Source of the DNA: Bacteroidetes bacterium UKL13-3 | GTDB lineage: Bacteria; Bacteroidota; Bacteroidia; UKL13-3 | Assembly (NCBI GenBank): GCA_001602415.1 | Contig: CP012155.1 | Coordinates: 2,536,223 to 2,600,222, forward strand | Reading direction: 5' to 3' | Length of the DNA: 64,000 nt | Part shown: piece after piece, positions 36,809-45,088 of the stretch | Layout: the number at the start of each line of letters is the position of its first letter | Position numbering within the stretch: the first letter of the stretch is position 1 | Position numbers and translations under genes: made by a program | The notes under the pieces: generated by a model | The model's input: the letters and a program-made list of their open reading frames with translations, nothing else | Database searches by the model: none | What the model was told of the DNA's origin: nothing

Positions 36809-39709
36809 GGCTGTGATAATTTCATTTAAGTCGTCAAGTTTGTACTCGTTAATAAATTTTTGATACTGTTCTTTTATTTCCTCCAAGGTTGTTTTTGCAT
36901 CATAGCGGTTTTTGAAAACCCAATCATATAATTTGTCATTGAGTGCAAGTTGCAATTCTGTCTTATCGTTACCATCTTCAACAGAAATGTATGGCGACAA
37001 CATTTTTGGATATTGTAAGCTCAAATGATAATCAAATCTGTAATGATATACATATGCTTCATGTGCATCATCTTTCAAACGAAGTTTGAAGTATTTCTTC
37101 ACACAAGGAATTATACATCTTGAGGAATAATAGATATTTTTCGTATTAATCAAAATACGTTTGACTTCAGATTCTTCAACAGGATTTCCTTGAGCATTTT
37201 TTGAAAAGATAATTTGTTTTACGTTTGTTTCAACATCTTCAACTTTTTGAATCGAAGTCATTATCTCACTAAATTTACTCAGAAGGAAAGTGGTGTAATC
37301 GTAAGACGGTGCGCCACCTCCCAAACTAATTGACAGTTCATTTTTATTGATTGCGTATAAGTCTCCGAAATGAGAATTTATTCTTCTGTCGTAGATTATT
37401 TTTAAGGTGTCAATTGAAGTAAGTAAGTCTTTTATTTTATGATTTTCTTCGCCTATCTGGATTCCCAAATTTTTCCATTGATTAAATTTCTTAACGTCAA
37501 AGGAATTTAAGAAATCAAATTGTTCGTGGTAATAGTTTAGAAACATACTTCCCAAACTTTTTAATTCATCGCTTTCAAATAAAGTATTAAAGTATTCTGT
37601 AATTACTTTAAATGAGCTTGTGAAAAATTGTCGAGTTAGTTCGCCATGATATTCTGGTCTAATTTTATTTCTATTCAACTCCAAAACTGTTGAAGCTTTA
37701 TCTTTATGTATATTTAGTTCAAAACCTAAAAACATTGGCTTCAAATTGTTTTCTGCTTTTTGGTTTTTGTAATATGTGATAACACGCCAATTACTTTCTT
37801 TTGTCCCCGAATGAATGTTTAGTTCTAATGAATTTTCTTTTTCAAAATACTTGAATTTGTTATTGTTGTTGTGGGTCTCTATTTCCTTTCCATTTAAAAG
37901 TAATTTTATGGGTATGTGACTTTTTGATGTAAAGTCAAATATTTCATCAAAAACCTTTCCTAATTCAATGTCAAGAGATTCATGAGAAAAGGGGTCATAA
38001 TTGTGAGCAATTCTACTTGCATTTTTTTGCTCTCCTTTTATTGACCATCTTTCTGGAATTGCTTTTGTTTTGTGTTCAAACGAAAGTTTTGTACCAGGCT
38101 TGGTTTTGTGATTCGTTTTTACTTTTTGAACTAAAATTCCTCCGTCTTTAGACGAATTTGGGCTATTAAGTTCTATTTTTTGGAATTCTTCTGTGAAAAA
38201 ACTTTTGGTTTCTAACTTCACTTGTTCGGTTAACATAAATATACTCTGAAAGCCAATTCCAAAAATTCCCGAAGGACGAAGCCACAAGGGCATTTCATCA
38301 ATTAGGTTAATTCTCTTTCTATTTTTAGAAGAACTTCCCGTGTTCATCAAAAAGCCTAAATCATAAGTTGACAAACCTGTTCCTTTGTCTGTAATGTTGA
38401 AATCCCAAACTTTATCTTGACCAACAACACTCTTTTCATTTATGTTGATGAAAATAGGAAACTGCTCTTTAACACGAATAAAATCATTAGAACTTGGGTT
38501 AGATAAATCAAAATCCTTTTCGTCTTTATACTCTAACCATATTCTTATCAATGTTGCATCAACAGCATTTTGCAATACTTCTCTTATACATTGATATGCT
38601 CCTTCATATATTCCTGCACCACGCAACAATTCCATTGCTTTATCGGTATCAACAGAAAACTTTGGTTTCTTTTTTCCGTCAATATAGTCGTACTCTGATA
38701 GCTCAACTTTTAAATTACCAATGGTTGGTAAATAGCCTAATTCTTTGAAAGGAACAATTTTGTTCCATTTAATCATTTGTTGACTTATTTCAGAATTTAA
38801 ATAATTAAACCAATGTTGAGTTACATTGGCTGTGTCATAGTCGGTACATTTTGCACTAACTTCTATGATTTTATCGTCAACTCTGAATGATTCAATTGAA
38901 AGGTGTTTTGCTTTGTGATTCAAAGTGTCAATTGGGATTTTACTTAAAGTTCTTAGCATAACTTCTGAAAACCGATTGTTGTCTAAGTCTAACAAATCGC
39001 CAATTCTTAATAGGCACGAAACAAATCGTGGGTGTGAATTTTCAATGTCAATTCCTACTTCGCTAAAAGGCAGTTTCATTACATCTTCGAAGTTCTTTGT
39101 ATGACTTGAGCAGATGTCGGCAAGAATTTTAAAAATTCTTTGAGGAATTACACCTCTTGGTGAAGATAGCTTTAGTTCACCATTGGGATTATTGATAATT
39201 TCCTTAGACCTATCAGAGTGAGTTCTTCTAAAAAACTCCGCAAGAATGAATTTAATGCCGTCATGATATTCTAAATTTAGTTCACTTGAGTTGTATTTTA
39301 TTTTTCCGTCCTCAATACTAAATTGTAAAGCAAATTCATGTAATCCATTTTTCTTGTCTTGTTGAACTTCTTTGAAGAAATCAAGAAAGTCTTTTGAGTT
39401 TAGTGCTTCTATGAGTTTGTCGCTTGATACAACCATGCCGATGTCATGACAATAGCTTGCTTCAAGAATTAACCATATATCAATAGCGGAAAGTTTGTCT
39501 AACTTTTCCTTGCCTAAAACCCTTACAATGTTGTTGATTATAGTTATTGAATGTGATTCGTCATGAAGGCTGTAATGAGGAAATAATGTAGAAACAGCAT
39601 TTAAGGCCACGGGAATTACTTTTTTGTCATAATTCCATTGTGCGTATAAAATTTCGCTTTGTGTCCCTTCAGTCTTTTCGTGAAGTAATTTTTCGAGATA
39701 TTTGATCAT
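36797..39709 (-). CDS. HD-domain plus HSP90-type (GHKL) ATPase protein, candidate defence gene
   Basis: 970 residues. N-terminal HD-type phosphohydrolase-like region: SLHDESHSITIINN, then ASYCHDIGMVVSSD (HD pair), later RFVSCLLRIGDLLDLDNNRF (third Asp). From about residue 370 a GHKL ATPase: CIREVLQNAVDATLIRIW (N-box), FNITDKGTGLSTYDLGFLM (G1) and GIFGIGFQSIFML (G2). The C-terminal 350 residues are unassigned. HD plus GHKL fusions of this kind are seen in conflict and defence settings, but the substrate is unknown. Its last codons, AANK-stop, are encoded by the attC-like core ending direct repeat 2. It is a single-gene cassette on the minus strand. Confidence 0.8.
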   Translation of the reverse strand: MIKYLEKLLHEKTEGTQSEILYAQWNYDKKVIPVALNAVSTLFPHYSLHDESHSITIINNIVRVLGKEKLDKLSAIDIWLILEASYCHDIGMVVSSDKLIEALNSKDFLDFFKEVQQDKKNGLHEFALQFSIEDGKIKYNSSELNLEYHDGIKFILAEFFRRTHSDRSKEIINNPNGELKLSSPRGVIPQRIFKILADICSSHTKNFEDVMKLPFSEVGIDIENSHPRFVSCLLRIGDLLDLDNNRFSEVMLRTLSKIPIDTLNHKAKHLSIESFRVDDKIIEVSAKCTDYDTANVTQHWFNYLNSEISQQMIKWNKIVPFKELGYLPTIGNLKVELSEYDYIDGKKKPKFSVDTDKAMELLRGAGIYEGAYQCIREVLQNAVDATLIRIWLEYKDEKDFDLSNPSSNDFIRVKEQFPIFININEKSVVGQDKVWDFNITDKGTGLSTYDLGFLMNTGSSSKNRKRINLIDEMPLWLRPSGIFGIGFQSIFMLTEQVKLETKSFFTEEFQKIELNSPNSSKDGGILVQKVKTNHKTKPGTKLSFEHKTKAIPERWSIKGEQKNASRIAHNYDPFSHESLDIELGKVFDEIFDFTSKSHIPIKLLLNGKEIETHNNNNKFKYFEKENSLELNIHSGTKESNWRVITYYKNQKAENNLKPMFLGFELNIHKDKASTVLELNRNKIRPEYHGELTRQFFTSSFKVITEYFNTLFESDELKSLGSMFLNYYHEQFDFLNSFDVKKFNQWKNLGIQIGEENHKIKDLLTSIDTLKIIYDRRINSHFGDLYAINKNELSISLGGGAPSYDYTTFLLSKFSEIMTSIQKVEDVETNVKQIIFSKNAQGNPVEESEVKRILINTKNIYYSSRCIIPCVKKYFKLRLKDDAHEAYVYHYRFDYHLSLQYPKMLSPYISVEDGNDKTELQLALNDKLYDWVFKNRYDAKTTLEEIKEQYQKFINEYKLDDLNEIITAANK

Positions 39710-39764
39710 TGTCGTCCTATTGTATTGTCGTTAATTGTGAGCTCTGTAATCATTACCGGTAACG

Positions 39765-39977
39765 TTTTGCCTTTAGTTTGCATCAAGAAAAAAACATTAA
39801 CTTAACCGAAAGAGAAACGGGTGAACTCAAACGTTTTGTAGGAATAAATTCCTTTAAGCTGCATAAGTCCCGTTTCCCCATTCGGACTTGCAAGTACTAA
39901 TTGGAATATTGGGCGTTAGGGCCCGTTAAAGGCGATAGCACAGCAAGTTTTTTTGTTTTATCCTTAAATACGAAATT
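39765..39977 (+). ncRNA. candidate bridge RNA of the IS110 element, copy 1
   Basis: Leader DNA with nested pairing. Outer stem CTTTAGTTTGCATCAAG region against CTTGCAAGTACTAATTGG region; a stem GAAACGGG (39814-39821) with CCCGTTTC (39869-39876); an apical hairpin AGGAAT-AA-ATTCCT (39840-39853). Between the last two stems is an internal loop with AAACGTTTTG (39829-39838) on one side and GCTGCAT (39858-39864) on the other. The first matches the target core TAACGTT, the second is complementary to ATGCAGC. Boundaries and transcription not shown. Confidence 0.5.
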
Positions 39978-40976
39978 ATGGAAAATGTTGAAGAAACCAT
40001 CGGTATTGATGTATCAAAAAAAACATTAGATGTACACCTACATCACAAGCAACTACACAAGCAATTTATCAATGACGAAAGTGGTTACAAAAAGATTTTA
40101 CAATGGATAAAATCACAAAAGGTTTTAATTACACAATCAGTAATATGCTTTGAACATACAGGCTGGTATTGCTTGCATTTAAGTTATTATTTGCATCAGC
40201 ATCAGGTTCGCTATTGTTGTGTAAATCCAATGGAAATTAAACGATCCATTGGGCTGAAACGAGGTAAAACAGACAAAGCAGATGCGAAAGAAATTGCGCG
40301 TTATGCATGGCTTCATCGTGAGGAGTTGGTAGCCAGTGTGCCACCGCCAGAGAAACTTATTGAGTTGCAACGGATGATGAGCCTAAGGGAGCAAATAGCA
40401 AAGCAATTACGTGCTTTGAAATGCCTTGAAAAGGGAATGCAGGTGCTAACAGTAAATAAACAAACAGAAGATGTATCAGAGGCGATGATAGCAGAAACCA
40501 TTTGCCACCTGGAACAACAAATGAAAAAGTTAGAGAATGCAATGGTGAGTTTAATCAAAACGGATAATCAGATGCATAAACATTATAAACTAAGTCGAAG
40601 TGTAAAGGGAGTTGGATTGGTTTTAGCAGTGCAAATGTTAGTGCATACGCACAACTACACACGCTTTGCAAGTTGGCGCCAGTTTTCTTGTTATTGTGGT
40701 TTAGTGCCATTCCCACATCAGTCAGGCACGAGTATTAACGGGCGCATGAAAATTCATCCCATAAGTGACCGAAAAATGAAGAGCCTATTATCCATGTCGG
40801 CCATCAGTGCCATACAACACGATAAGGAACTAAAGCAATACTATGAAAAGCGAGTAGAAGAAGGGAAACCTAAAATGGTAGTACTAAATATAATCAGAAA
40901 CAAACTTGTATCAAGGGTTTTTGCAACTATCAATCGCGGCACACCATATGTTGAACTAAGCCAATATGCTGCCTAA
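39978..40976 (+). CDS. IS110-family transposase (DEDD recombinase), copy 1
   Basis: 332 residues. The N-terminal RuvC-like DEDD domain has GIDVSKKTLDVHL (Asp), VICFEHTGWY (Glu) and KTDKADAKEIARYAW (paired Asp). A central coiled coil (LEQQMKKLENAMVSLIK) precedes the C-terminal Tnp_20 domain with SVKGVGLVLAVQMLVH and CYCGLVPFPHQSGTS, where the Ser is the expected nucleophile. The frame is intact and identical to the copy at 56231-57229, so the element is probably active or was recently. Confidence 0.95.
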   Translation: MENVEETIGIDVSKKTLDVHLHHKQLHKQFINDESGYKKILQWIKSQKVLITQSVICFEHTGWYCLHLSYYLHQHQVRYCCVNPMEIKRSIGLKRGKTDKADAKEIARYAWLHREELVASVPPPEKLIELQRMMSLREQIAKQLRALKCLEKGMQVLTVNKQTEDVSEAMIAETICHLEQQMKKLENAMVSLIKTDNQMHKHYKLSRSVKGVGLVLAVQMLVHTHNYTRFASWRQFSCYCGLVPFPHQSGTSINGRMKIHPISDRKMKSLLSMSAISAIQHDKELKQYYEKRVEEGKPKMVVLNIIRNKLVSRVFATINRGTPYVELSQYAA

Positions 40977-41004
40977 AATATATTAAGAAAAAACTTGTTT
41001 TTGA

Positions 41005-41137
41005 TCTTGGACGTTTTGGCGCTTGGCGAAGAAGCGGATTTAGAAGCACTAAACTTTCTGCAAGCACTAAACTTGAAACGAAGCACAAAGCTTCATTTAA
41101 GCACTGAACCCGCTTTTTTGCCAAACGCCTGTTATGC
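41005..41137. repeat. attC-like site 2, split by IS110
   Basis: Left core GGTAAC lies at 39758-39763 on the far side of IS110; the right part begins ACGTTTTGGCGC and ends GTTATGC (41131-41137). Arms: GGCGCTTGGC with GCCAAACGCC (one mispair), and GAAGCGG with CCGCTTT. The stop codon of the secreted-protein gene lies 26 bp away. Confidence 0.7.
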
Positions 41138-41162
41138 CTTCGTTGTTCTTTTCCGTCAACCA

Positions 41163-42362
41163 TTAGCGAACTTTCATTATTGATTTGTAGTCGGAAACAA
41201 GTTTGTCAAGTTTATACTCGTTTGAACTGTAAATTTCTCCAACGGTTGTCCCACCGAATGCTTGAATAAAAGAGTCTGGTGTTGCATTTTTTTCAAACAT
41301 TGCAAATGCGTTTGGATTTATTTCAAAAGTTAGGCTTAACACTTGCCCATATTCAAGTCTGATAGGAAAAGTTACTTTTTCAATTGGAAACATCATAAAT
41401 GTGTCGTGTTCAAGTCCTGGCTCTAATTCAAATTTTGGCGAAACTTTAAAATATGGTTGATTAAAGTATCTAATTTCCTTTGTCAAATTAGTTATTGTTA
41501 TACCCCACATAACTCCATTGTTTCCCATAGTTGATAGAGCTGCAATAACTGTCAAATAATAGTTTGCTCCAACCTTAATTTCGTTTTCCAAGTCTAAATT
41601 CTTTTGAAGTGTGTTTAATATCTCAATTGGTAATTCTGCTAATTGCTTTTGAAATTCAATTAAAAAAGTTCTTATTTGCTCATTGTCTCCAATGTTTACG
41701 GTTATAGTAGAGTTGTCAGCATTTTGAATAAGATATGGTAATCCAGATACGTGTTTTACTTGGTAATATTTTTGCCAATCATATTGAATCTCAAGGTTAG
41801 ATGGTTTAGTTGAAACTGGAATAGAATCGCGATGAATAAAAACCCTTGCAGGTGCAGGATTTTTTTTAGAAGCCCATACTCGAGGTAGTTTGCTAAAATC
41901 TTTTTTGTCCCAAATCTCAACTGAATTATATGGTGTGAAATATACTTTACCGCCCGCATAACTTTTGGTATTGTAATTTTGCTCATGTAAACAAATTAAG
42001 AATCCCATATCTTCAGGATAGTACAGTAAATTATTCGTAGCATGTGTTATGTTGATTATGCAAGTTGAGGTTTGTCCGGGAAGCAAATATTTTAATGAAA
42101 AGCTAGGTTGACTTATATTCTGGCTTTTTGATAAGCTTCCGTTGAAGCTAATATTAAGAAATGTACCATCATTAACTATTCTGATACTATCTAGTGTACA
42201 AGTATCATAAGCTAATACTTCTAATGTAAAGCTAAAGCTACCCGTAATAGTCATTTCTTCTTTAGATATAATTCGGGCACGAATTAAGTTGTGGTCTCTT
42301 TCTTGGGCAAAACCTATTATTGTCAACAGCAATAATAAGGTAGTAAAATAAATGTGTTTCAT
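41163..42362 (-). CDS. secreted hypothetical protein
   Basis: 399 residues from Met 42362 (MKHIYFTTLLLLLTIIGFAQ, a signal peptide); the frame opens at 42407 but overlaps the upstream lipoprotein gene. The mature part has beta-sandwich character in two regions (ITGSFSFTLEVLAYDTCTLD and GVMWGITITNLTKEIRYFNQ) with a helical stretch between. No recognised domain. It is the last gene of a three-gene cassette between attC-like sites 2 and 3, and its stop lies next to site 2. Confidence 0.65.
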   Translation of the reverse strand: MKHIYFTTLLLLLTIIGFAQERDHNLIRARIISKEEMTITGSFSFTLEVLAYDTCTLDSIRIVNDGTFLNISFNGSLSKSQNISQPSFSLKYLLPGQTSTCIINITHATNNLLYYPEDMGFLICLHEQNYNTKSYAGGKVYFTPYNSVEIWDKKDFSKLPRVWASKKNPAPARVFIHRDSIPVSTKPSNLEIQYDWQKYYQVKHVSGLPYLIQNADNSTITVNIGDNEQIRTFLIEFQKQLAELPIEILNTLQKNLDLENEIKVGANYYLTVIAALSTMGNNGVMWGITITNLTKEIRYFNQPYFKVSPKFELEPGLEHDTFMMFPIEKVTFPIRLEYGQVLSLTFEINPNAFAMFEKNATPDSFIQAFGGTTVGEIYSSNEYKLDKLVSDYKSIMKVR

Positions 42363-42373
42363 GTTTTTTGAGT

Positions 42374-43036
42374 TTATTGGTTTACATTGTATTTTATTAA
42401 TTCCCATTGGTTTGAATCACGGTCTATGTATTTTATTAAACCTATATTTTTTGCAAAAAGGCGGTATTTTATATTGTCATAAATATAATTGTTAGCATCA
42501 ATTGCAATAAGTGTGTGATACTTTTTGTCTTGAAGAATTATTGAATCAATATTTGAAATAACAATAGGGTGTAATGGAGGAATAGTTTCAAGTTGTGAGT
42601 TAGTAAAAAACAATTCAAATATTTTATTAACTGTTGTGGTTGTGTCCGTCCAAAATATTATGAAACGGAATCGTTCTCTATCATCCGTAACTATGTTTGA
42701 TACTCTAAAACTCATGAGGTCAGGATTTGAAAAATTTCTTATCGCACTTTTGGTTTGTTCATAGCACTTATCGGTTTTACCGAAACCCTCACTCCCCTGT
42801 CCTTGGTAAATATTACTACTGCTTTGCCATACCCACATGCTATCTATTGCATTATTTTTTACATTTTTATAAACCCACCAAGTACCCTCTTTGTAATAAA
42901 AGTAATCTTTCATTATTTGCGGTACGGGTACATTATTGCTTGTACTGCACTCAAATTTCTCTTTACAGCTACTAGTTACTAAAGATATAGCGCATAGTGT
43001 GGAAAGAATGCTAATTCCTATTATTTTGTTTTTCAT
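42374..43036 (-). CDS. lipoprotein, unknown
   Basis: 220 residues with a lipoprotein signal (MKNKIIGISILSTLCAISLV, then TSSC-KEKFEC). The start of the mature protein, VPVPQIMKDYFYYKEGTWWV then YKNVKNN, resembles a motif common in Bacteroidota lipoproteins, but I cannot assign a function. It is 11 bp upstream of the secreted-protein gene and downstream of the XRE gene, all minus strand. Confidence 0.7.
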   Translation of the reverse strand: MKNKIIGISILSTLCAISLVTSSCKEKFECSTSNNVPVPQIMKDYFYYKEGTWWVYKNVKNNAIDSMWVWQSSSNIYQGQGSEGFGKTDKCYEQTKSAIRNFSNPDLMSFRVSNIVTDDRERFRFIIFWTDTTTTVNKIFELFFTNSQLETIPPLHPIVISNIDSIILQDKKYHTLIAIDANNYIYDNIKYRLFAKNIGLIKYIDRDSNQWELIKYNVNQ

Positions 43037-43115
43037 AGAAATAAAATATTACTGTAACAATGTTAGGGTTAGAGAAATTCTTTTCAAGAAAAAAATTATT
43101 CCCTATACGAATAAT

Positions 43116-43505
43116 TTACTTGTTGTTCAATATTAGCAATGCATGTCGAGCTTTTATTTTCGAGAAAATAAATTCTAACTCTTGAATCGTTAAGCTGGTC
43201 TTACTAGAGTTCTCATCAATAGTTTGAACAAATTTTAATAACACATCTGACAAGGGAGTAAATTGAAAATCTAATATCTCGTCAGCTTCAACAATGACAA
43301 GTATTTGCAAAATAGAAGTGTTCAGAATACTAGAGATAATTTTCAGTTGTCCTGGGGATATAAGTATTTCTGCTTTTTCAATCTTGCAGTATGATGCTTG
43401 CGAAATTTTCAAGGCATCAGCCATCACTGATTGTTTTATCCTTTTTAGCTCTCTGTAAGTCTGTATAGTTGCAGCAAGCTTAATGTCGTAGTCTAATTTT
43501 TCCAT
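43116..43505 (-). CDS. XRE-type helix-turn-helix protein
   Basis: 129 residues. The N-terminal 75 residues are an XRE/HTH_3 domain (IQTYRELKRIKQSVMADALK then ISQASYCKIEKAE), followed by a short C-terminal tail (FVQTIDENSSKTSLTIQELE). It may control its own cassette (the two secreted proteins downstream), which would make the cassette self-regulated, or act elsewhere. The start lies 82 bp from site 3. Confidence 0.75.
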   Translation of the reverse strand: MEKLDYDIKLAATIQTYRELKRIKQSVMADALKISQASYCKIEKAEILISPGQLKIISSILNTSILQILVIVEADEILDFQFTPLSDVLLKFVQTIDENSSKTSLTIQELEFIFSKIKARHALLILNNK

Positions 43506-43587
43506 AAGGGTAAGTCATTGGGCTGTCAATTTTATGGCATCTATGTATTCATCTGATTCTGTTTGATTGTCGTCTTATTACCATTGG

Positions 43588-43722
43588 CTATAACGTTCCC
43601 ATGCCAGCCGCAGTTGGCGATTGCGGAGTGTTAATTTGTCGAGCTAAGATAAAGAAATTGCGTAAACGAGATGCCAAAACACAGAACAATAACGCCAATT
43701 GCCGCCACGACCGCTGTTATGG
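43588..43722. repeat. attC-like site 3
   Basis: CTATAACG at the left, GTTATGG at the right. Arms GCCGCAGTTGGCG against CGCCAATTGCCGC. The central part carries TTAATTTGTCGAGCTAAGATAA, shared in form with sites 5, 7, 8 and 9 (a sequence subfamily). The DUF5615 stop lies 16 bp away. Confidence 0.75.
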
Positions 43723-43738
43723 GTTTGTGCCATTTCTG

Positions 43739-44080
43739 CTAGTCTATCTCTAAGCAGCCAATGTCAGCATAGTTACTGTCTGTCACGAAGGCTTTAATAA
43801 CTTGTGAATGATTCAGAAAAACCTTGATTAAATTGTCCGAACTTGTATTGCCGACCCTAAGCCAGACAACTTTTGGAGGGTGTCCATAGAGCGTCACCAA
43901 GTCGTAGAAGTCTGCATCGAAAGTAACGATTGTATATTGTTCCCTTTTAGCAAAGTCCCATATTTCACGATCACTCTTATCTTCCAAATTTAATTCTCGC
44001 ACTTGTCCACAGCCGGGAAACTCTGTTTTGAGTTTATTTGCAACTCGAAATGAAATATTTTGATCAAAAAGCAGTCTCAC
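43739..44080 (-). CDS. DUF5615 PIN-like toxin of a toxin-antitoxin pair
   Basis: 113 residues. The PIN-like fold begins MRLLFDQNISFRVANKL (first Asp), followed by LEDKSDREIWDFAKREQYTI (second acidic pair) and VTFDADFYDL (third), the set expected of a Mg-dependent RNase. It overlaps the DUF433 gene by 4 bp (translational coupling), the standard arrangement for this TA class. Together they form one cassette between sites 3 and 4; TA genes are typical cargo that stabilises integron arrays. Confidence 0.88.
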   Translation of the reverse strand: MRLLFDQNISFRVANKLKTEFPGCGQVRELNLEDKSDREIWDFAKREQYTIVTFDADFYDLVTLYGHPPKVVWLRVGNTSSDNLIKVFLNHSQVIKAFVTDSNYADIGCLEID

Positions 44081-44301
44081 GAAGCAATAAGAATTTTGTG
44101 CTCTCTGTCTGCCGCGTATGAAAGTGCAGCCTGAAGGTCTTCTGCTGTCAACTCAGGAAAGTCACTAAGAATGTCTTGTGTTGTCATACCACTTGCAAAC
44201 CAACCTAAAACATCATAAACGCTAATTCTCATCCCTCTGATTGAAGGTCTACCAAATCTGGTCTGTGCGTTAATCGTTATTCTTTCCGAATAGTGTTTCA
44301 T
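44077..44301 (-). CDS. DUF433 antitoxin
   Basis: 74 residues. The DUF433 motif is intact: RFGRPSIRGMRISVYDVLGW and the HTH-like GMTTQDILSDFPELTAEDL. DUF433 proteins are VapB-like antitoxins encoded just ahead of DUF5615 toxins. First gene of the pair on the minus strand; its start lies 56 bp from attC-like site 4. Confidence 0.9.
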   Translation of the reverse strand: MKHYSERITINAQTRFGRPSIRGMRISVYDVLGWFASGMTTQDILSDFPELTAEDLQAALSYAADREHKILIAS

Positions 44302-44356
44302 GGTGCTAAGATAGTCAATTGAGTTTAAGTTTCAAATTAGAGTTCTTTGGCATAAC

Positions 44357-44488
44357 CCATAACGTTTCGCAGCTACAAGAAGTTGGCGATTTCGGAGACG
44401 AAAACTGTCTGCCAACACCGAACTTGATACGGAGCACAAAGCTCCATTTAACCACTGAACCGCCAATTTCTTGTAGGTGCTGTTATGC
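44357..44488. repeat. attC-like site 4
   Basis: CCATAACG at the left, GTTATGC at the right. Arms GCAGCTACAAGAAGTTGGCG against CGCCAATTTCTTGTAGGTGC, 18 of 20 paired. The centre (GAACTTGATACGGAGCACAA) is close to those of sites 2 and 6, defining a second subfamily. The stop of the membrane-protein gene lies 9 bp away. Confidence 0.8.
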
Positions 44489-44497
44489 GGTCGGCTT

Positions 44498-45088
44498 TTA
44501 TTTCTGTCTGTAATAACCAATTTCATTTCTCATTAAAATTTCCATTTCTTTCCATAGGTCAGCCATTTGAATAGTTCTGTTGCTATGTCCTATATTTTCT
44601 AATTGTTTGGCAGTGATGTTAAGGTCTTTGTTAGAAGATAAATTATTCATTACGATTTGAAATTCATCTACGAAATCATTTGCTAATTTTTTATACTCTT
44701 CAATTTTTGGTAAAAGAGTATCACTGCAAACTAGTTTCAGTTTGTTCAATTCTTGATTTAAAATCATTGTTGGCTGAACAGAACGTTTTGTATATTCAAT
44801 TAATTCTGCATTGAAGTCAATTAGAGCTTGATTTGTTTCAGTCTCGTCACCTGAAAGCAATTTGGAAAACATTTGAGTTGATATACCATAAATCATTTTC
44901 GGGTCAGTCCGCATATTTTGACTTATTTCATCAGCCTTATTCATAAATGCAGAATATACTTCAAATCTTTTTTCAAGTGCTTTGTCACGCTTTTGGTTTC
45001 TTCTTGTGAGAATAAATTGAATTATTCCCCAAGTCCAACCAAGCAGCCCAAGTCCGATTAAAAATATGTCTTTAGTTTCTAAATTCAT
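44498..45088 (-). CDS. single-TM membrane protein, unknown, partner of Mrr-like nuclease
   Basis: 196 residues. An N-terminal membrane segment (IFLIGLGLLGWTWGIIQFIL, residues 8-27) is followed by a basic stretch (TRRNQKRDKALEKR) and a long helical cytoplasmic domain. No known family. Its start overlaps the end of the Mrr-like gene by 4 bp, so the two are made together. A membrane partner for a nuclease suggests an abortive-infection or entry-sensing role, but this is speculation. Confidence 0.6.
   Translation of the reverse strand: MNLETKDIFLIGLGLLGWTWGIIQFILTRRNQKRDKALEKRFEVYSAFMNKADEISQNMRTDPKMIYGISTQMFSKLLSGDETETNQALIDFNAELIEYTKRSVQPTMILNQELNKLKLVCSDTLLPKIEEYKKLANDFVDEFQIVMNNLSSNKDLNITAKQLENIGHSNRTIQMADLWKEMEILMRNEIGYYRQK

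Larger units (their letters stand above)
39760..41011 (+). mobile_element. IS110-family element, copy 1
   Basis: A 1252-bp block shared with 56013-57264 with no difference that I see. It has no terminal inverted repeats and no evident target duplication, as expected for IS110. Non-coding DNA is about 215 bp upstream of the transposase and only about 35 bp downstream, which is the IS110-group rather than IS1111-group layout. Both copies begin at TAACGTTTTGCC inside an attC-like core and end at GATCTTGGA, so the element has split the site whose other part is 41012-41137. Confidence 0.9.

Noticed and set aside
39765-39925. The IS110 leader as an attC site of its own
   Set aside because: It does have TAACG and CGTTAG near its ends and long pairing arms, but it is part of both identical IS copies, so an element-encoded RNA is the simpler reading.
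40179-40558. Minus-strand ORFs inside both IS110 transposase genes
   Set aside because: Shadows of the intact plus-strand DEDD transposase.
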